NCBI RefSeq assembly: GCF_001281525.1
Contig: NZ_LGCI01000005.1
Span: 352,323-416,322, forward strand
Length of the DNA: 64,000 nt
Direction: 5' to 3'
From: Lysinibacillus macroides
Lineage (GTDB): Bacteria > Bacillota > Bacilli > Bacillales_A > Planococcaceae
The notes below the pieces were generated by a model that saw nothing but the letters and a program-made list of their open reading frames with translations, was not told the DNA's origin and ran no database searches. Below, one piece after another: positions 49,349 through 60,524 of the stretch (position 1 is the first letter of the stretch; every line of letters begins with the position of its first letter). Made by a program: the position numbers and the translations under genes.

Positions 49349-50104
49349 ATGCAAACGATTAAAGAAATTACACTCGCATTAAAAGCTGCTACAACATATG
49401 AGCCATGGATGGAGGCGCTACAGCAAGATAGTCGTGCAGGTGTACAAAAGGCATGGCAGCAATTTATTAAGCGCATGAAGCAACAACAGCAATTACAACA
49501 AGAACATGATGCAAAAATTGCCTTCGATGCGCAGTTTGGTCAGCTTGTGGCAGGGGTTGACGAGGCTGGGCGTGGTCCATTGGCTGGTCCTGTTGTGACG
49601 GCTGCTGTTATTTTACCTGAAAATTGTCAGGCATTGCTTGGCTTAAATGATTCAAAGCAGCTATCGAAGGATGCCAGAGAGCGTATGAGCCTATTGGTCA
49701 AAGAGCATGCCCTTAGCTATAGTATTCATTTTCAAAATGTTAACAGCATTGATGAACTTAATATATATGAAGCAACGAAGCAATCAATGGCTGCAAGTGT
49801 AAAGAGGCTAAACATACAGCCCAAGTTTGTAATAGTAGACGCAATGACGCTACCTATCATCACACCACAGCAATCAATTATTAAAGGAGATGCTAAAAGC
49901 CTAGCAATTGCAGCTGCCTCTATTTTAGCCAAAACAGCGCGTGACCATTATATGGAGGAGCTAGCAAAAGAGTTTCCACAGTATGGCTTTGAGCAGCATG
50001 CAGGCTATGGCACAAAGCAGCATTTAGAGGCACTTACTAAATATGGACCGACAATTCACCATCGAACAAGCTTTGAGCCGATAAAATCTATGTTACAGAG
50101 GTGA
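49349..50104 (+). CDS. rnhB: Ribonuclease HII
   Basis: 251 residues. Removes ribonucleotides from DNA. Catalytic DEDD-type core: GVDEAGRGPLAGPVV near residue 70, LNDSKQLS near 100, and VDAMTLP near 170. The first 65 residues form the N-terminal extension usual in Bacillus RnhB. GATGAGG lies upstream. The next gene starts 4 bases later. Confidence 0.94.
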   Translation: MQTIKEITLALKAATTYEPWMEALQQDSRAGVQKAWQQFIKRMKQQQQLQQEHDAKIAFDAQFGQLVAGVDEAGRGPLAGPVVTAAVILPENCQALLGLNDSKQLSKDARERMSLLVKEHALSYSIHFQNVNSIDELNIYEATKQSMAASVKRLNIQPKFVIVDAMTLPIITPQQSIIKGDAKSLAIAAASILAKTARDHYMEELAKEFPQYGFEQHAGYGTKQHLEALTKYGPTIHHRTSFEPIKSMLQR

Positions 50105-50108
50105 GAGC

Positions 50109-51995
50109 ATGACATCTACATCATTTAATCCGATTCAAACGCAACAAAATGCACTAACAGCAAATCAACCACTTGCCTTAAAGCAAGGACAAGTATTTCA
50201 TGGCACAATTAAGCAGTTATACCCAGATCAAATGGCAGAGGTGCAAGTAGGCAACCAAAAATTTGTCGCAAAGCTAGAGGTTCCTTTAAAGGCTGGAGAT
50301 GCCCATTTCTTTCAGGTAACAGGCACAAATCCACAAACGGAATTAAAGGTTGTCACTGGTCCAATGGCACAAACTGCCTCTCCAAGCCAGCAGATTAACC
50401 AATTATTGGAATCTATGAGTTTACCTAAAACGCCAGAGATGCAGCAATTGCTAGGGCATTTTATGAAGGCGCAGCTCCCAATTTCTAAAGATCAGCTAGC
50501 ACAGGCTGAAATATGGCTGAAGGCATTGCCAGAGGATGTTTCCAAAGCGGATGCATTGCAGGTTATTCAAAAAATGGTAGAGCTGAAAATGCCAATGACC
50601 AATGATATTTTTCAAGCGCTGATGAGCGGTCAAAAAACTTCTGGTATGACAACAATAATGGATAATTTTGCACAGCTTTTAGCAAAGGATACAGCTTTAC
50701 CTGAAGCGCTTAAGCAAAATTTAATGCAGCAGGTTCAGGCAATTGCTAAGCCTTTTGAGGTCGAAACAGGTAGCCTTATGTTAGCGAGAGCTATCCAAAC
50801 ATTAACAAATAATGCCGCAACAATAAGTGAAAAAATGCAAACATTAGCCCTTTTAAAAGAAGCGGGAATTGTGCCCCAGCAGGCTACATTGCAGAATTGG
50901 GCAACGATCAATGATCCAAAGGCCACCCAACCAATGCAGCAGGCTGGTCAGGTTGTACAAACGATTCTTGCAACAAAGCCTGAAAATGCTAGTCAGCTTA
51001 TTGAACAACTCAAATTATGGACAGCGAATCAAAATTTTCTAACAAATGAGCAAAAGCAGCAGGTTAATCAGTTAATTGCTCGTTTTAGTCAGTTGCCTGT
51101 AACTAAGCAAACATTAGATGTTTTTGCTAAACAGATGCAGGAGCAGTTACTAAAAGCATTTGCCCAAAACACTGCGGATCGTTTATTTACACAGGATGCG
51201 AATGCACTTTCTAGTAAGGAACATTTATTATCCCTGATCAGGCAAGAGGCAGCTTCTCCCTTGCAAAATGAAGCCTTGATGCGTAGCCTTGTGAAAAGCA
51301 GTGTTGAATCACTGCAGCCGATGATTCAGCAAATGATCACGCAGGCAGACGCGCTTGTGCAAAATTCAATGGATAGTAAGGCAATGGAACACGCGCTAAA
51401 AACAGTTTTGAAAAATTTGGGCGTTAGCTATGAGGCAACACTTAATAGCAAGTCAGCAGATTTACAAATGATTGCCCATCAGCTAAAGCCACAGCTCCAT
51501 ACATTATTGCAGGAAACAGTGATTACACCGCCGTTAAAGGAAGCGACAGAAATGCTCATGACACGTATGAATGGTATGCAGCTATCATCAGGTGAAAATG
51601 GGCATCAACATCAACTTGTGATGCAAGTACCTCTTGAATTCTTTGGCAAGAAAATGGATGCCACATTACAATGGAATGGACGTATGAAAGACGATGGCAA
51701 AATTGATGCCAACTATGCCCGTGTTTTATTTTATTTACAAATGGAATCCATGAAAGAAACGGTTATAGATATGCAGGTGCAAAATCGAGTGGTTACTGTA
51801 ACGGTCTTTAATGAGCATACAGATATGCAGTCGCTGGCAGAACCATTAAAAGCGGCCTTAAAAATGGGCTTAGCAGAAAAAAATTATCAACTATCAGGCG
51901 TCTTTTTGAAGCCCTTTGATAAGACGCCAGCAGATAAAATAAGCCCTGTAGTAGAACAGCGTGAGGAGCAGAGTGGGGTGGATATCCGCGTATGA
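50109..51995 (+). CDS. YlqG-like protein with a FliK-type C-terminal domain
   Basis: 628 residues, longer than B. subtilis YlqG (about 526). Gln-, Met- and Ala-rich helical middle (about 100-480) with low complexity. The last 110-120 residues (VMQVPLEFFGKKMDATLQWNG to TVTVFNEHTDMQSLAEPL) resemble the C-terminal domain of flagellar hook-length protein FliK in layout: beta strands then an amphipathic helix. No signal peptide or membrane helix seen. It overlaps the FlhB-C-like gene by ATGA. Function unknown; FliK likeness is my reading and is not proven. Confidence 0.7.
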   Translation: MTSTSFNPIQTQQNALTANQPLALKQGQVFHGTIKQLYPDQMAEVQVGNQKFVAKLEVPLKAGDAHFFQVTGTNPQTELKVVTGPMAQTASPSQQINQLLESMSLPKTPEMQQLLGHFMKAQLPISKDQLAQAEIWLKALPEDVSKADALQVIQKMVELKMPMTNDIFQALMSGQKTSGMTTIMDNFAQLLAKDTALPEALKQNLMQQVQAIAKPFEVETGSLMLARAIQTLTNNAATISEKMQTLALLKEAGIVPQQATLQNWATINDPKATQPMQQAGQVVQTILATKPENASQLIEQLKLWTANQNFLTNEQKQQVNQLIARFSQLPVTKQTLDVFAKQMQEQLLKAFAQNTADRLFTQDANALSSKEHLLSLIRQEAASPLQNEALMRSLVKSSVESLQPMIQQMITQADALVQNSMDSKAMEHALKTVLKNLGVSYEATLNSKSADLQMIAHQLKPQLHTLLQETVITPPLKEATEMLMTRMNGMQLSSGENGHQHQLVMQVPLEFFGKKMDATLQWNGRMKDDGKIDANYARVLFYLQMESMKETVIDMQVQNRVVTVTVFNEHTDMQSLAEPLKAALKMGLAEKNYQLSGVFLKPFDKTPADKISPVVEQREEQSGVDIRV

Positions 51996-52294
51996 GTGAG
52001 GAAAAATTTACGCGTAAAGAGGCTATTGCGCTTACTTATAAGATGGGACAAGTTGAGAGTCCAACTGTTGTAGCGAAAGGAAAGGGAAAGATTGCAGAGA
52101 ATATTTTGGCACGTGCAAATGAGCATAATGTGCCGATTTATGAGGATCCTAACCTTGTACAGCTACTTGGTCAATTAGATTTGAATGAGTCAATTCCAGA
52201 AGAATTATATCAAGCGGTGGCAGAGGTTTTTGCCTTTATTTATCGTTTAGATCAACAACATGCACAGAAGTATAGAAAAAATGGATTATTCTGA
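51992..52294 (+). CDS. FlhB C-terminal-domain-like protein (YlqH)
   Basis: 100 residues matching only the cytoplasmic tail of FlhB: EAIALTYKMGQ, SPTVVAKGKGKIAENILARANEHNVPIYEDPNLVQLLGQL, then IPEELYQAVAEVFAFIY. The FlhB autocleavage motif NPTH, expected just before AIALTY, is replaced by FTRK, so the protein begins where the cleaved FlhB fragment would. It overlaps the YlqG-like gene by 4 bases. A role as a free partner of FliK-like or export proteins is inference. Confidence 0.88.
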   Translation: MSEEKFTRKEAIALTYKMGQVESPTVVAKGKGKIAENILARANEHNVPIYEDPNLVQLLGQLDLNESIPEELYQAVAEVFAFIYRLDQQHAQKYRKNGLF

Positions 52295-52375
52295 TTACTT
52301 TTATAAGCTGTATTAATACACGAAACAGCAAAAAGTGTCATAATAAGAGAGAAAATTCGAACAAAAGACAAAGTG

Positions 52376-52404
52376 TAGACTTTATCAGAATCTTTCGTTA
52401 GAAT
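52376..52404 (+). promoter_or_regulatory. Candidate sigmaA promoter of sucCD
   Basis: TAGACT, 17-base spacer, TAGAAT (52399-52404), 52 bases before sucC. TAGACT also pairs with AGTCTA at 52405-52410, making an inverted repeat across the promoter. Confidence 0.5.
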
Positions 52405-52456
52405 AGTCTATGTTAGTAAAACAATTTTATGTAAATGTTTGATGGGAGGATGTATT

Positions 52457-53617
52457 ATGAATATCCATGAATATCAAGGGAAAGAGATTCTGAGAAAATA
52501 TGGTGTTGCTGTACCAAACGGAAAAGTTGCTTTTTCCCCTGATGAAGCAGTGAAAGTAGCGAAGGAACTTGGCTCAAATGTAACAGTAGTCAAGGCGCAA
52601 ATTCATGCAGGTGGACGTGGTAAAGCAGGTGGCGTAAAAATCGCCAAAAACCTTGACGAGGTACGTACGTACGCAAAAGAATTATTAGGAAAAATTTTAG
52701 TGACTCATCAAACAGGTCCTGAAGGAAAAGAAGTAAAACGCTTATATATTGAAGAAGGTTCTGATATCCAAAAAGAATACTATTTAAGTTTAGTATTAGA
52801 CCGTGCAACATCTCGTGTTACAATGATGGGCTCTGAAGAAGGCGGTATGGATATTGAGGAAGTGGCTGAAGAAAGCCCAGAGAAGATCTTCAAAGAAGTA
52901 GTAGATCCTGTAATTGGGTTAACAGGCTTCCAAGCGCGCCGTATGGCATTTAATATGAATATTCCAGCAAACCTTGTGGGGAAAGCTGTTAAATTAATGT
53001 TAGGTCTATATCAAGCATTTGTCGACAAAGATGCATCAATTGTAGAAATTAATCCACTTGTTGTCACGGGTCAAGGGGATGTAATGGCACTGGACGCTAA
53101 GTTTAATTTTGATGCCAATGCATTATATCGACATAAGGATATTGTCGAATTGCGCGATTTCGATGAAGAAGATCCAAAAGAAATCCAAGCATCGAAATAT
53201 GATTTAAGCTATATTTCATTAGAGGGTAACATTGGCTGTATGGTTAATGGGGCTGGTCTTGCTATGGCAACGATGGATACGATTAGTTATTATGGCGGAA
53301 GCCCTGCTAACTTCCTAGATGTAGGGGGCGGTGCCACAGCTGAAAAAGTAACAGAGGCTTTCAAAATTATCCTTTCTGATCCACATGTAAAAGGCATTTT
53401 TGTTAATATTTTTGGCGGTATTATGAAGTGTAACATTATCGCTGAGGGTGTTGTAACAGCTGCTAAAGAAGTTGGTTTAGCTGTGCCATTAGTTGTACGC
53501 CTAGAAGGTACAAATGTAGAACTAGGAAAAGAAATTTTAAATGCATCTGGTTTAAACATCGTTGCAGCGGATTCAATGGCTGACGGTGCACAAAAAATTG
53601 TGGAACTAGTAGGCTAA
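52457..53617 (+). CDS. sucC: Succinyl-CoA synthetase beta subunit
   Basis: 386 residues. ATP-grasp domain opening [32 protein letters not shown] near residue 50, VEINPLVVT, and the C-terminal CoA-ligase domain with NIFGGIMKC. With SucD it makes ATP from succinyl-CoA in the citric acid cycle. ATG 52457 is chosen because GGGAGGA lies 6 bases upstream; an open extension to 52439 has no support. Confidence 0.97.
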   Translation: MNIHEYQGKEILRKYGVAVPNGKVAFSPDEAVKVAKELGSNVTVVKAQIHAGGRGKAGGVKIAKNLDEVRTYAKELLGKILVTHQTGPEGKEVKRLYIEEGSDIQKEYYLSLVLDRATSRVTMMGSEEGGMDIEEVAEESPEKIFKEVVDPVIGLTGFQARRMAFNMNIPANLVGKAVKLMLGLYQAFVDKDASIVEINPLVVTGQGDVMALDAKFNFDANALYRHKDIVELRDFDEEDPKEIQASKYDLSYISLEGNIGCMVNGAGLAMATMDTISYYGGSPANFLDVGGGATAEKVTEAFKIILSDPHVKGIFVNIFGGIMKCNIIAEGVVTAAKEVGLAVPLVVRLEGTNVELGKEILNASGLNIVAADSMADGAQKIVELVG

Positions 53618-53634
53618 GGAAGGCAGGGAGAACA

Positions 53635-54537
53635 ATGGCTGTATTTATTAACAAAGATACAAAGGTAATTGTACAAGGGATTACGGGCGAAACAGCTCTT
53701 TTCCATACAAAGCAAATGCTTGAGTATGGTACAAAAATCGTAGCAGGTGTAACACCAGGTAAAGGTGGACTTGAAGTAGAAGGCGTTCCTGTTTTCAATA
53801 CAGTGTCAGAGGCTGTAGCAGTAACAGGTGCAACAACTTCGGTTATCTATGTACCTGCACCATTTGCAGCAGATGCTATTTTAGAGGCTGTTGATGCAGA
53901 ATTAGACTTAGCAATCTGTATTACAGAGCATATTCCTGTCCTTGATATGGTGAAGGTGAAACGCTATATGGAAGGTAAAAAGACACGCCTAGTTGGTCCT
54001 AACTGTCCAGGTGTTATTACAGCTGATGAATGTAAAATTGGTATTATGCCTGGTTATATTCATACAAAAGGTCATGTAGGTGTTGTTTCTCGTTCTGGTA
54101 CATTAACGTATGAAGCCGTACATCAATTAACACAAGCAGGAATCGGACAAACAACTGCTGTAGGGATTGGTGGAGACCCTGTCAATGGGACTAACTTTAT
54201 CGATGCACTTGAAGCGTTTAATAATGACCCAGAGACATATGCTGTTGTGATGATTGGCGAAATCGGTGGAACAGCTGAAGAAGAAGCGGCTGAATGGATT
54301 AAAGCCAATATGACAAAACCTGTTGTTGGCTTTATTGGTGGACAAACTGCCCCTCCAGGAAAACGTATGGGTCACGCAGGTGCGATTATCTCTGGTGGTA
54401 AAGGAACAGCAGCCGAGAAGATTAAAGCGATGAACGCAGCTGGCATTGAAGTAGCTGAAACACCTTCTGTTATCGGTGAAACATTAATCAAAGTCATTAA
54501 AGAAAAAGGGCTATACGAAAAATGTAAAACCCATTAA
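53635..54537 (+). CDS. sucD: Succinyl-CoA synthetase alpha subunit
   Basis: 300 residues. CoA-binding Rossmann domain ([16 protein letters not shown]), VGPNCPGVI, and the phospho-His in [10 protein letters not shown] near residue 247. AGGGAG lies 7 bases upstream of the ATG. It ends before a good terminator. Confidence 0.97.
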   Translation: MAVFINKDTKVIVQGITGETALFHTKQMLEYGTKIVAGVTPGKGGLEVEGVPVFNTVSEAVAVTGATTSVIYVPAPFAADAILEAVDAELDLAICITEHIPVLDMVKVKRYMEGKKTRLVGPNCPGVITADECKIGIMPGYIHTKGHVGVVSRSGTLTYEAVHQLTQAGIGQTTAVGIGGDPVNGTNFIDALEAFNNDPETYAVVMIGEIGGTAEEEAAEWIKANMTKPVVGFIGGQTAPPGKRMGHAGAIISGGKGTAAEKIKAMNAAGIEVAETPSVIGETLIKVIKEKGLYEKCKTH

Positions 54538-54928
54538 AATGAAAGATGTAGCGCATTGTTGCTACATCTTTTTCATTATTTATACATTGCTTACGATACT
54601 TCTAAAAAAGTAAAATTAATGACTACTAATTCCAATGATGAGCTAGAGCTTTTAATGGTGATGGAAGAGGATTTCTGTCGCCTCACATTGGTCATAAGTG
54701 GAAAGCGAGTGTCGAACGAGGAAGCCCTTCTATCTTAGCATGGACATAATTGTTTGCAAATTTGTTTATGGAGGGTTTAAAATTCATGGTATGATCAATA
54801 AATACCTACTTACTGTGATAAAGCAAATATTTTTAATTATAAATGATGGGAAAGATTTTCGATGGAGGTTGTGTTGAAATCATTATGCGGTCATTTCATT
54901 TCTTCTATAAAATAAGGAGGCTTGTTAA
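54538..54928. other. 391-base gap between sucD and dprA
   Basis: After the sucD terminator there is one short frame (ATG 54619 to TAG 54738, 39 codons, acidic, NSNDELELLMVMEEDFCRL) with only a weak ribosome site. I recognise no family; it may be a remnant. The rest is AT-rich with no clear promoter. Confidence 0.4.
54542..54575 (+). terminator. Terminator after sucD
   Basis: AAAGATGTAGC with GCTACATCTTT, 8-base loop, T-rich tail. Confidence 0.9.
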
Positions 54929-55825
54929 ATGATCTTTGCAGTAGATTCACAGAGATTACTAGCTTTGCATTATGTATATCCATTACCACTTCAGAAACTC
55001 CAACAATTATTATCCCCAGAGGATGTATTGAGTCATTTTGAAAATATTCACTATACTGAGATTGCGAAAGTTTTACAAATATCGGCACGTAAAGCGTTCC
55101 AAATCTCTCAAAACTTTCGACAAATTATGACAATCCCGTTTGAAGAGGCCTATGCACGGGCTAATATTTTCCCCATCCCTTTTTATCATCCTTATTATCC
55201 AGCGCAATTATTTGAAATCTCTAGTCCACCTACTGTATTGTATGTGAAAGGTCGGTATACCTTGTTAACAAACAACAAACAGATAGCGATTATAGGTTCT
55301 AGGAAGGCCACAGCGTATTCACTTAGAGCGATAGACTTTATTATCCCGCCACTTGTTCAGCATGATTATACGATTGTTAGCGGGCTAGCAAAAGGTGCTG
55401 ATACAATGGCTCACAAGGCAACAATAAAGATGGGTGGTCAAACAATTGCTGTGCTTGGACATGGCTTTAATTATCTTTATCCTAAAGAAAACCAAGCGCT
55501 TGCTAAACAAATGACTGAGCACCAGCTATTGGTGACGGAGTATCCTCCCTATATGAAGCCAGAAAAATGGCATTTTCCAATGCGTAATCGTATTATTAGC
55601 GGTTTAGCTCAAGCTTTAGTTGTGACAGAAGCGGCATTAAAAAGTGGCACAATGATTACAACAGAACTTGCCTTAGAGCAAGGGAAGGATGTATTTGTTG
55701 TACCAGGACCTATTGATGCAGAGCAGTCCAAGGGGACAAATCAACTACTTTTGGAAGGGGCATTTCCAGTAATAAATGGTCACCAAATCATTGAACAACT
55801 GGATCTCTTTTCTAACAAAAATTGA
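54929..55825 (+). CDS. dprA: DNA processing protein DprA (Smf)
   Basis: 298 residues. Loads RecA on incoming single-stranded DNA during transformation. Rossmann-like DprA domain: YVKGRY, IIGSRKATAYS near residue 122, SGLAKGADTMAHKA near 150, VLGHGFNYLYPKEN, and FPMRNRIISGLA. The N-terminal part is HhH-like and there is no C-terminal winged-helix domain. TAAGGAGG precedes the ATG. Confidence 0.93.
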   Translation: MIFAVDSQRLLALHYVYPLPLQKLQQLLSPEDVLSHFENIHYTEIAKVLQISARKAFQISQNFRQIMTIPFEEAYARANIFPIPFYHPYYPAQLFEISSPPTVLYVKGRYTLLTNNKQIAIIGSRKATAYSLRAIDFIIPPLVQHDYTIVSGLAKGADTMAHKATIKMGGQTIAVLGHGFNYLYPKENQALAKQMTEHQLLVTEYPPYMKPEKWHFPMRNRIISGLAQALVVTEAALKSGTMITTELALEQGKDVFVVPGPIDAEQSKGTNQLLLEGAFPVINGHQIIEQLDLFSNKN

Positions 55826-55916
55826 AAAAAAGTTGCATTATCTTAAAATCTGTTATACATTTTGCAACAGGTAACTTAAAAAAATAGTAATAGACCTCGC
55901 TAAGGGGGAGATATAG

Positions 55917-57995
55917 ATGGCGGATTATTTAGTGATTGTAGAATCACCAGCAAAAGCAAAAACAATTGAACGTTATTTAGGCAAAAAATATAAAGTAAAA
56001 GCATCGATTGGACATGTTCGAGATTTACCAAGAAGTCAAATGGGCGTTAATACAGAAAACAATTATGAGCCCAAATATATTACAATTCGTGGTAAAGGAC
56101 CTGTTTTACAGGAATTAAAGACGGCTGCTAAAAAAGTGAAGAAAGTATTTCTAGCAGCCGATCCAGACCGCGAGGGAGAAGCGATTGCTTGGCACCTTGC
56201 GACTGCATTAAACATTGATATTAACTCAGATTGTCGAGTTGTCTTTAATGAAATTACAAAGGATGCCATTGTTGAATCCTTTAAACATCCTCGTCCGATC
56301 AATTTAGATTTAGTGGATGCCCAACAAACTAGACGAATATTGGATAGACTTGTTGGCTATAACATTAGCCCGATTTTGTGGAAAAAGGTAAAAAAAGGCT
56401 TATCAGCAGGTCGTGTACAATCTGTAGCCTTACGTTTGATTATTGATCGTGAAAATGAAATTAAAAACTTTCAGCCAGAGGAATATTGGACGATTGAGGG
56501 GACATTTGAAAAAGGTAAAAAAGCTTTTGATGCTCTTTATTATGGCAATGGTAAAGAGAAAATTAAATTAACGAATGAAGAGCAAGTAAAGGCCATATTA
56601 AAAAATGTAAAAGGCACAAATTTTGAAGTTGTCAACGTATCGAAAAAAGAACGTAAACGTAATGCGGCACCAGCCTTTACAACTTCTTCCCTGCAACAAG
56701 AAGCAGCAAGAAAATTAAATTTCCGTGCTAAGAAAACAATGATGCTTGCTCAACAATTATATGAAGGAATTGATATTGGTAAAAAAGAGGGCACAGTCGG
56801 CTTAATTACGTATATGCGTACCGATTCTACACGTATTTCGGATACGGCAAAAGCAGAAGCGACTACTTACATCGAAACAAAGTACGGTAAAGAATATATT
56901 GCGACAGAGGCAAAGCAAGCGAAAAAGGCTTCAAATGCACAGGATGCGCATGAGGCAATTCGTCCAACGAGTACAATGCGTACACCAGAGGATTTAAAAG
57001 CGGTGCTGAGCCGAGATCAATTGCGTTTATATCGTTTGATTTGGGAACGCTTTGTTGCCAGTCAGATGGCACCAGCTATATTGGATACGGTAGCAGTAGA
57101 CCTTCAAAATGGTGATGTTTTATTTCGTGCGAATGGCTCACAGGTTAAATTCGCAGGCTTTATGAAACTCTATATCGAAGGTACTGATGATCAAGCGGAA
57201 GAAACAACAAAGCTTTTACCTGAGATGGAAATTGGCGATCAAGTAAAATCGCTTGAAATTGAGCCTAAGCAGCATTTTACACAGCCACCACCACGTTATT
57301 CTGAGGCGCGTCTTGTGAAAACAATGGAAGAACTAGGTATTGGACGCCCATCCACATATGCACCGACCCTCGATACAATTCAGCGCCGTGGCTATGTTGT
57401 ATTAGATACAAAACGCTTTATGCCAACAGAGCTCGGTGAAATCGTACACCAACTCGTATTAGAGTTTTTCCCAGATATCATAAATATCGAATTCACAGCA
57501 AAAATGGAGCAGGATTTGGATGAGATTGAAGAAGGTAGTCGTCAATGGGTAGAGGTTGTTGATGCGTTTTATAAGGACTTTGAGGTGCATGTAAAGCATG
57601 CAGATGAAGCGATGGAAAAAGTTGTGATAAAAGATGAGCCTGCTGGTGAGGATTGTGAGCTATGTGGCTCACCAATGGTCTACAAGCTTGGGCGCTATGG
57701 CAAATTTATGGCATGCTCAAACTTCCCAGATTGCCGCAATACAAAAGCTATTATGAAGCCAATTGGTGTAAAATGTCCTTCCTGTGAAACAGGTGAAATT
57801 GTAGAGCGGAAAAGTAAAACCAAGCGTTTATTCTACGGCTGCAATCAATATCCAGAATGTGAATTTGTATCATGGGATAAGCCGATTAGTAGACCATGTC
57901 CGAAATGTAGCGCATTATTAGTGGAGAAAAAGATTAAAAAAGGTGTACAAATTCAATGTACAAAATGTGACTATGAAGAAGCACCAACTCAATGA
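55917..57995 (+). CDS. topA: DNA topoisomerase I
   Basis: 692 residues. Relaxes negative supercoils. TOPRIM domain [14 protein letters not shown] with [12 protein letters not shown] near residue 82; active Tyr299 in YMRTDSTR; three C-terminal zinc ribbons with Cys pairs CELCG...CSNFPDC, CPSCE...CNQYPEC and CPKCS...CTKC. AAGGGGGAG precedes the start. Inverted repeat GTTGCA/TGCAAC (about 55832-55868) lies in the upstream gap. Confidence 0.97.
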   Translation: MADYLVIVESPAKAKTIERYLGKKYKVKASIGHVRDLPRSQMGVNTENNYEPKYITIRGKGPVLQELKTAAKKVKKVFLAADPDREGEAIAWHLATALNIDINSDCRVVFNEITKDAIVESFKHPRPINLDLVDAQQTRRILDRLVGYNISPILWKKVKKGLSAGRVQSVALRLIIDRENEIKNFQPEEYWTIEGTFEKGKKAFDALYYGNGKEKIKLTNEEQVKAILKNVKGTNFEVVNVSKKERKRNAAPAFTTSSLQQEAARKLNFRAKKTMMLAQQLYEGIDIGKKEGTVGLITYMRTDSTRISDTAKAEATTYIETKYGKEYIATEAKQAKKASNAQDAHEAIRPTSTMRTPEDLKAVLSRDQLRLYRLIWERFVASQMAPAILDTVAVDLQNGDVLFRANGSQVKFAGFMKLYIEGTDDQAEETTKLLPEMEIGDQVKSLEIEPKQHFTQPPPRYSEARLVKTMEELGIGRPSTYAPTLDTIQRRGYVVLDTKRFMPTELGEIVHQLVLEFFPDIINIEFTAKMEQDLDEIEEGSRQWVEVVDAFYKDFEVHVKHADEAMEKVVIKDEPAGEDCELCGSPMVYKLGRYGKFMACSNFPDCRNTKAIMKPIGVKCPSCETGEIVERKSKTKRLFYGCNQYPECEFVSWDKPISRPCPKCSALLVEKKIKKGVQIQCTKCDYEEAPTQ

Positions 57996-58014
57996 TAGGA
58001 AGATGGTAAGAAAC

Positions 58015-59328
58015 ATGACGGAACAAGTAGTAAATGTAATAGGAGCAGGCCTTGCAGGTAGTGAGGCAGCGTGGCAAATTGCAAAGCGTGGTGTTAACGT
58101 AAAGCTTTATGAAATGCGTCCAGTCAAACAAACACCTGCACACCATACGGATAAATTTGCAGAGCTTGTTTGTTCAAACTCATTACGTGCCAATGGCTTA
58201 ACAAATGCTGTAGGTGTTATTAAGGAAGAGATGCGCATTTTAGATTCTGTTATCTTAAAGGCGGCAGATCAATGCGCAGTGCCTGCCGGAGGCGCGTTAG
58301 CAGTAGATCGACATGAGTTTGCTGGCTATGTGACAGAGGCTGTGAAAAATCATCCACTCGTGGAGGTTATTCATGAAGAGGTTACAGAAATTCCAGACGG
58401 CATTACGGTTATTGCAACAGGTCCCTTAACATCAAAGGCTTTAGCTGAAAAAATTCAAAGCTTAACAGGATTAGATTATTTATACTTTTATGATGCAGCA
58501 GCACCAATTATCGAAAAAGATAGTATCGATATGGATAAGGTGTATTTAAAATCACGCTATGATAAAGGGGAAGCGGCTTATTTAAACTGTCCGATGACAA
58601 AGGAAGAATTTGATCGTTTCCGCCAAGCATTAATCGAAGCAGAAGTTGTGCCATTAAAAGAGTTTGAGAAGGAAATTTACTTTGAGGGCTGTATGCCAAT
58701 TGAAGTAATGGCAGCTCGTGGAGAGAAAACCATGCTATTTGGTCCTATGAAGCCAGTTGGACTTGAAGACCCTAAAACAGGAAAACGACCTTATGCGGTT
58801 GTTCAACTACGCCAAGACGATGCAGCGGGCACGCTTTATAATATTGTTGGCTTCCAGACACATCTAAAATGGGGGCCGCAAAAAGAAGTATTACAGTTGA
58901 TTCCAGGGCTAGAAAATGTAGAAATTGTCCGTTATGGTGTTATGCACCGCAATACGTTTATTAATTCACCAAAGGTACTAGAGAAAACATACCAACTACG
59001 TGAACAGAAAAATATTTTCTTTGCGGGTCAAATGACAGGTGTAGAGGGCTATGTTGAATCAGCAGGCAGTGGATTAATCGCCGGTATTAATGCCGCTCGC
59101 TTAGCGTTAGGACAAGAGCCAATTATTTTCCCATTTGAAACAGCATTGGGAAGTATGGCGCGTTATATAACAGAAGCGCAATCGAAAAACTTCCAGCCGA
59201 TGAATGTGAACTTTGGCATCTTCCCTGAGCTACCACCTGGTCGTCGTTCTAAACCAGAACGTGCTGAGATGCATGCAACACGTGCATTAAGCGTAATTCG
59301 CAATTTTGTGAATTCACAAACAATTTAA
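58015..59328 (+). CDS. trmFO: Folate-dependent tRNA m5U54 methyltransferase TrmFO
   Basis: 437 residues. FAD-binding [16 protein letters not shown] at the start, [27 protein letters not shown] with catalytic-region Cys, and [13 protein letters not shown], all as in B. subtilis TrmFO (Gid). It makes ribothymidine at tRNA position 54 using methylenetetrahydrofolate. ATG 58015 follows homologues; ATG 58003 is in frame but sits directly on AGGAAG. Confidence 0.96.
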   Translation: MTEQVVNVIGAGLAGSEAAWQIAKRGVNVKLYEMRPVKQTPAHHTDKFAELVCSNSLRANGLTNAVGVIKEEMRILDSVILKAADQCAVPAGGALAVDRHEFAGYVTEAVKNHPLVEVIHEEVTEIPDGITVIATGPLTSKALAEKIQSLTGLDYLYFYDAAAPIIEKDSIDMDKVYLKSRYDKGEAAYLNCPMTKEEFDRFRQALIEAEVVPLKEFEKEIYFEGCMPIEVMAARGEKTMLFGPMKPVGLEDPKTGKRPYAVVQLRQDDAAGTLYNIVGFQTHLKWGPQKEVLQLIPGLENVEIVRYGVMHRNTFINSPKVLEKTYQLREQKNIFFAGQMTGVEGYVESAGSGLIAGINAARLALGQEPIIFPFETALGSMARYITEAQSKNFQPMNVNFGIFPELPPGRRSKPERAEMHATRALSVIRNFVNSQTI

Positions 59329-59336
59329 TTGCCAAG

Positions 59337-59376
59337 AGCCTCTAAAAGTTGATATACTCTTAGAGGCTTTTTCTTT
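59337..59376 (+). terminator. Terminator after trmFO
   Basis: AGCCTCTAA with TTAGAGGCT, 14-base loop that can pair partly, then TTTTCTTTT. Confidence 0.85.
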
Positions 59377-59519
59377 TATGTAGACAAAATGCTTGTTTAG
59401 ACATTTTTTCGAATTTTATATGGAGGTTTTTTTGAAATATAACTATTTACACTTGCTATATGGTGAAGATAAGTATAGTGTCAGTATGTATGTTTATTAA
59501 TGATAAAAATTTATAAAAG

Positions 59520-59548
59520 ATGACAAAGCATTGTCTATTCGTTATAGT
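59520..59548 (+). promoter_or_regulatory. SigmaA promoter of xerC-hslVU
   Basis: ATGACA (59520-59525), 17-base spacer, TATAGT (59543-59548), 56 bases before xerC. Confidence 0.6.
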
Positions 59549-59603
59549 ACAAGTGTTAGTTATTGCAGGCAATTATTAATAATCATTGGTGGTGAATCTT
59601 TCT

Positions 59604-60503
59604 ATGTTAGTTTCGTCCCAAGATGCACTCGAACAGTTCATGCTTTACATCCAGACAGAAAAAAACTTCTCTGTTCATACAGTGCGCGAATATGAATCAG
59701 ACCTGTTGAATTTTTTAGCTTTCTTACAAGCAGAGGGAATCAATAATTTAGCAAGTGTTGAATATATACATGCACGTCTTTATGTAACAAAGTTGTACGA
59801 TGAAAAAAGAGCGAGGGCTTCTGTTTCAAGAAAGATTTCCTCAATACGCTCCTTTTTTCGCTTTCTCAATAAACAATATGGATTAGATGATGGTGCATTT
59901 CGTTCTCTCTACCATCCCAAAAAGGAAACGCGTTTACCCAATTTCTTCTATGAAGAAGAATTGACACAGTTATTTGAAGCAAATATAGGTGATGATTTGA
60001 AATCATTAAGAAATATAGCTATATTAGAGCTGTTATATGCGACAGGTATTCGTGTGAGTGAACTGACTTCTATTCAAGTAGAAGATGTCGATTTTCATTA
60101 TTCCATTATCCGTGTGATGGGCAAAGGTCGAAAAGAACGAATCATTCCATTCGGTCAATTTGCGAGTTTAGCTATGCAGGACTACATAGAGCAAGCTCGT
60201 CCACGATTGATGAAAAAAACAAAACATCAGCAATTGTTTGTGAACATGCGCGGTGGGGAACTTACACCTCGAGGGGTGCGTCATATTTTAAACGAAATGA
60301 TTGATAAAGCCTCACTCCATACAAAAATTTATCCCCACATGCTTCGTCATACATTTGCAACACATTTGTTAAATAATGGTGCGGATTTGCGAACAGTGCA
60401 GGAGTTATTAGGTCACGCGCATTTATCTTCTACACAGGTTTACACACATGTAACAAAGGAGCATCTTCGTCACACATATATGAATGCTCATCCACGAGCA
60501 TAA
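59604..60503 (+). CDS. xerC: Tyrosine recombinase XerC (CodV)
   Basis: 299 residues. Resolves chromosome dimers at dif with XerD. Catalytic residues seen: Arg150 in TGIRVSEL, His245 and Arg248 in HMLRHTF, His271 in LGHAHLSS and nucleophile Tyr280 in TQVYTH. N-terminal SAM-like domain DALEQFMLYIQTEKNFS. ATG 59604 is preferred over TTG 59586 because GGTGGTGA lies 8 bases upstream. First gene of the codV-clpQ-clpY-codY cluster known from B. subtilis. Confidence 0.95.
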   Translation: MLVSSQDALEQFMLYIQTEKNFSVHTVREYESDLLNFLAFLQAEGINNLASVEYIHARLYVTKLYDEKRARASVSRKISSIRSFFRFLNKQYGLDDGAFRSLYHPKKETRLPNFFYEEELTQLFEANIGDDLKSLRNIAILELLYATGIRVSELTSIQVEDVDFHYSIIRVMGKGRKERIIPFGQFASLAMQDYIEQARPRLMKKTKHQQLFVNMRGGELTPRGVRHILNEMIDKASLHTKIYPHMLRHTFATHLLNNGADLRTVQELLGHAHLSSTQVYTHVTKEHLRHTYMNAHPRA

Positions 60504-60524
60504 TAGAGCTAAGGAGGAAGGCAG

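Noticed and set aside
52330..52360. Possible CodY box upstream of sucC
   Set aside because: Only one half (AATTTTC on the minus strand) fits the consensus; too weak to call.
54619..54738. 39-codon frame between sucD and dprA
   Set aside because: Weak ribosome site and no recognisable family; described only as part of the gap.
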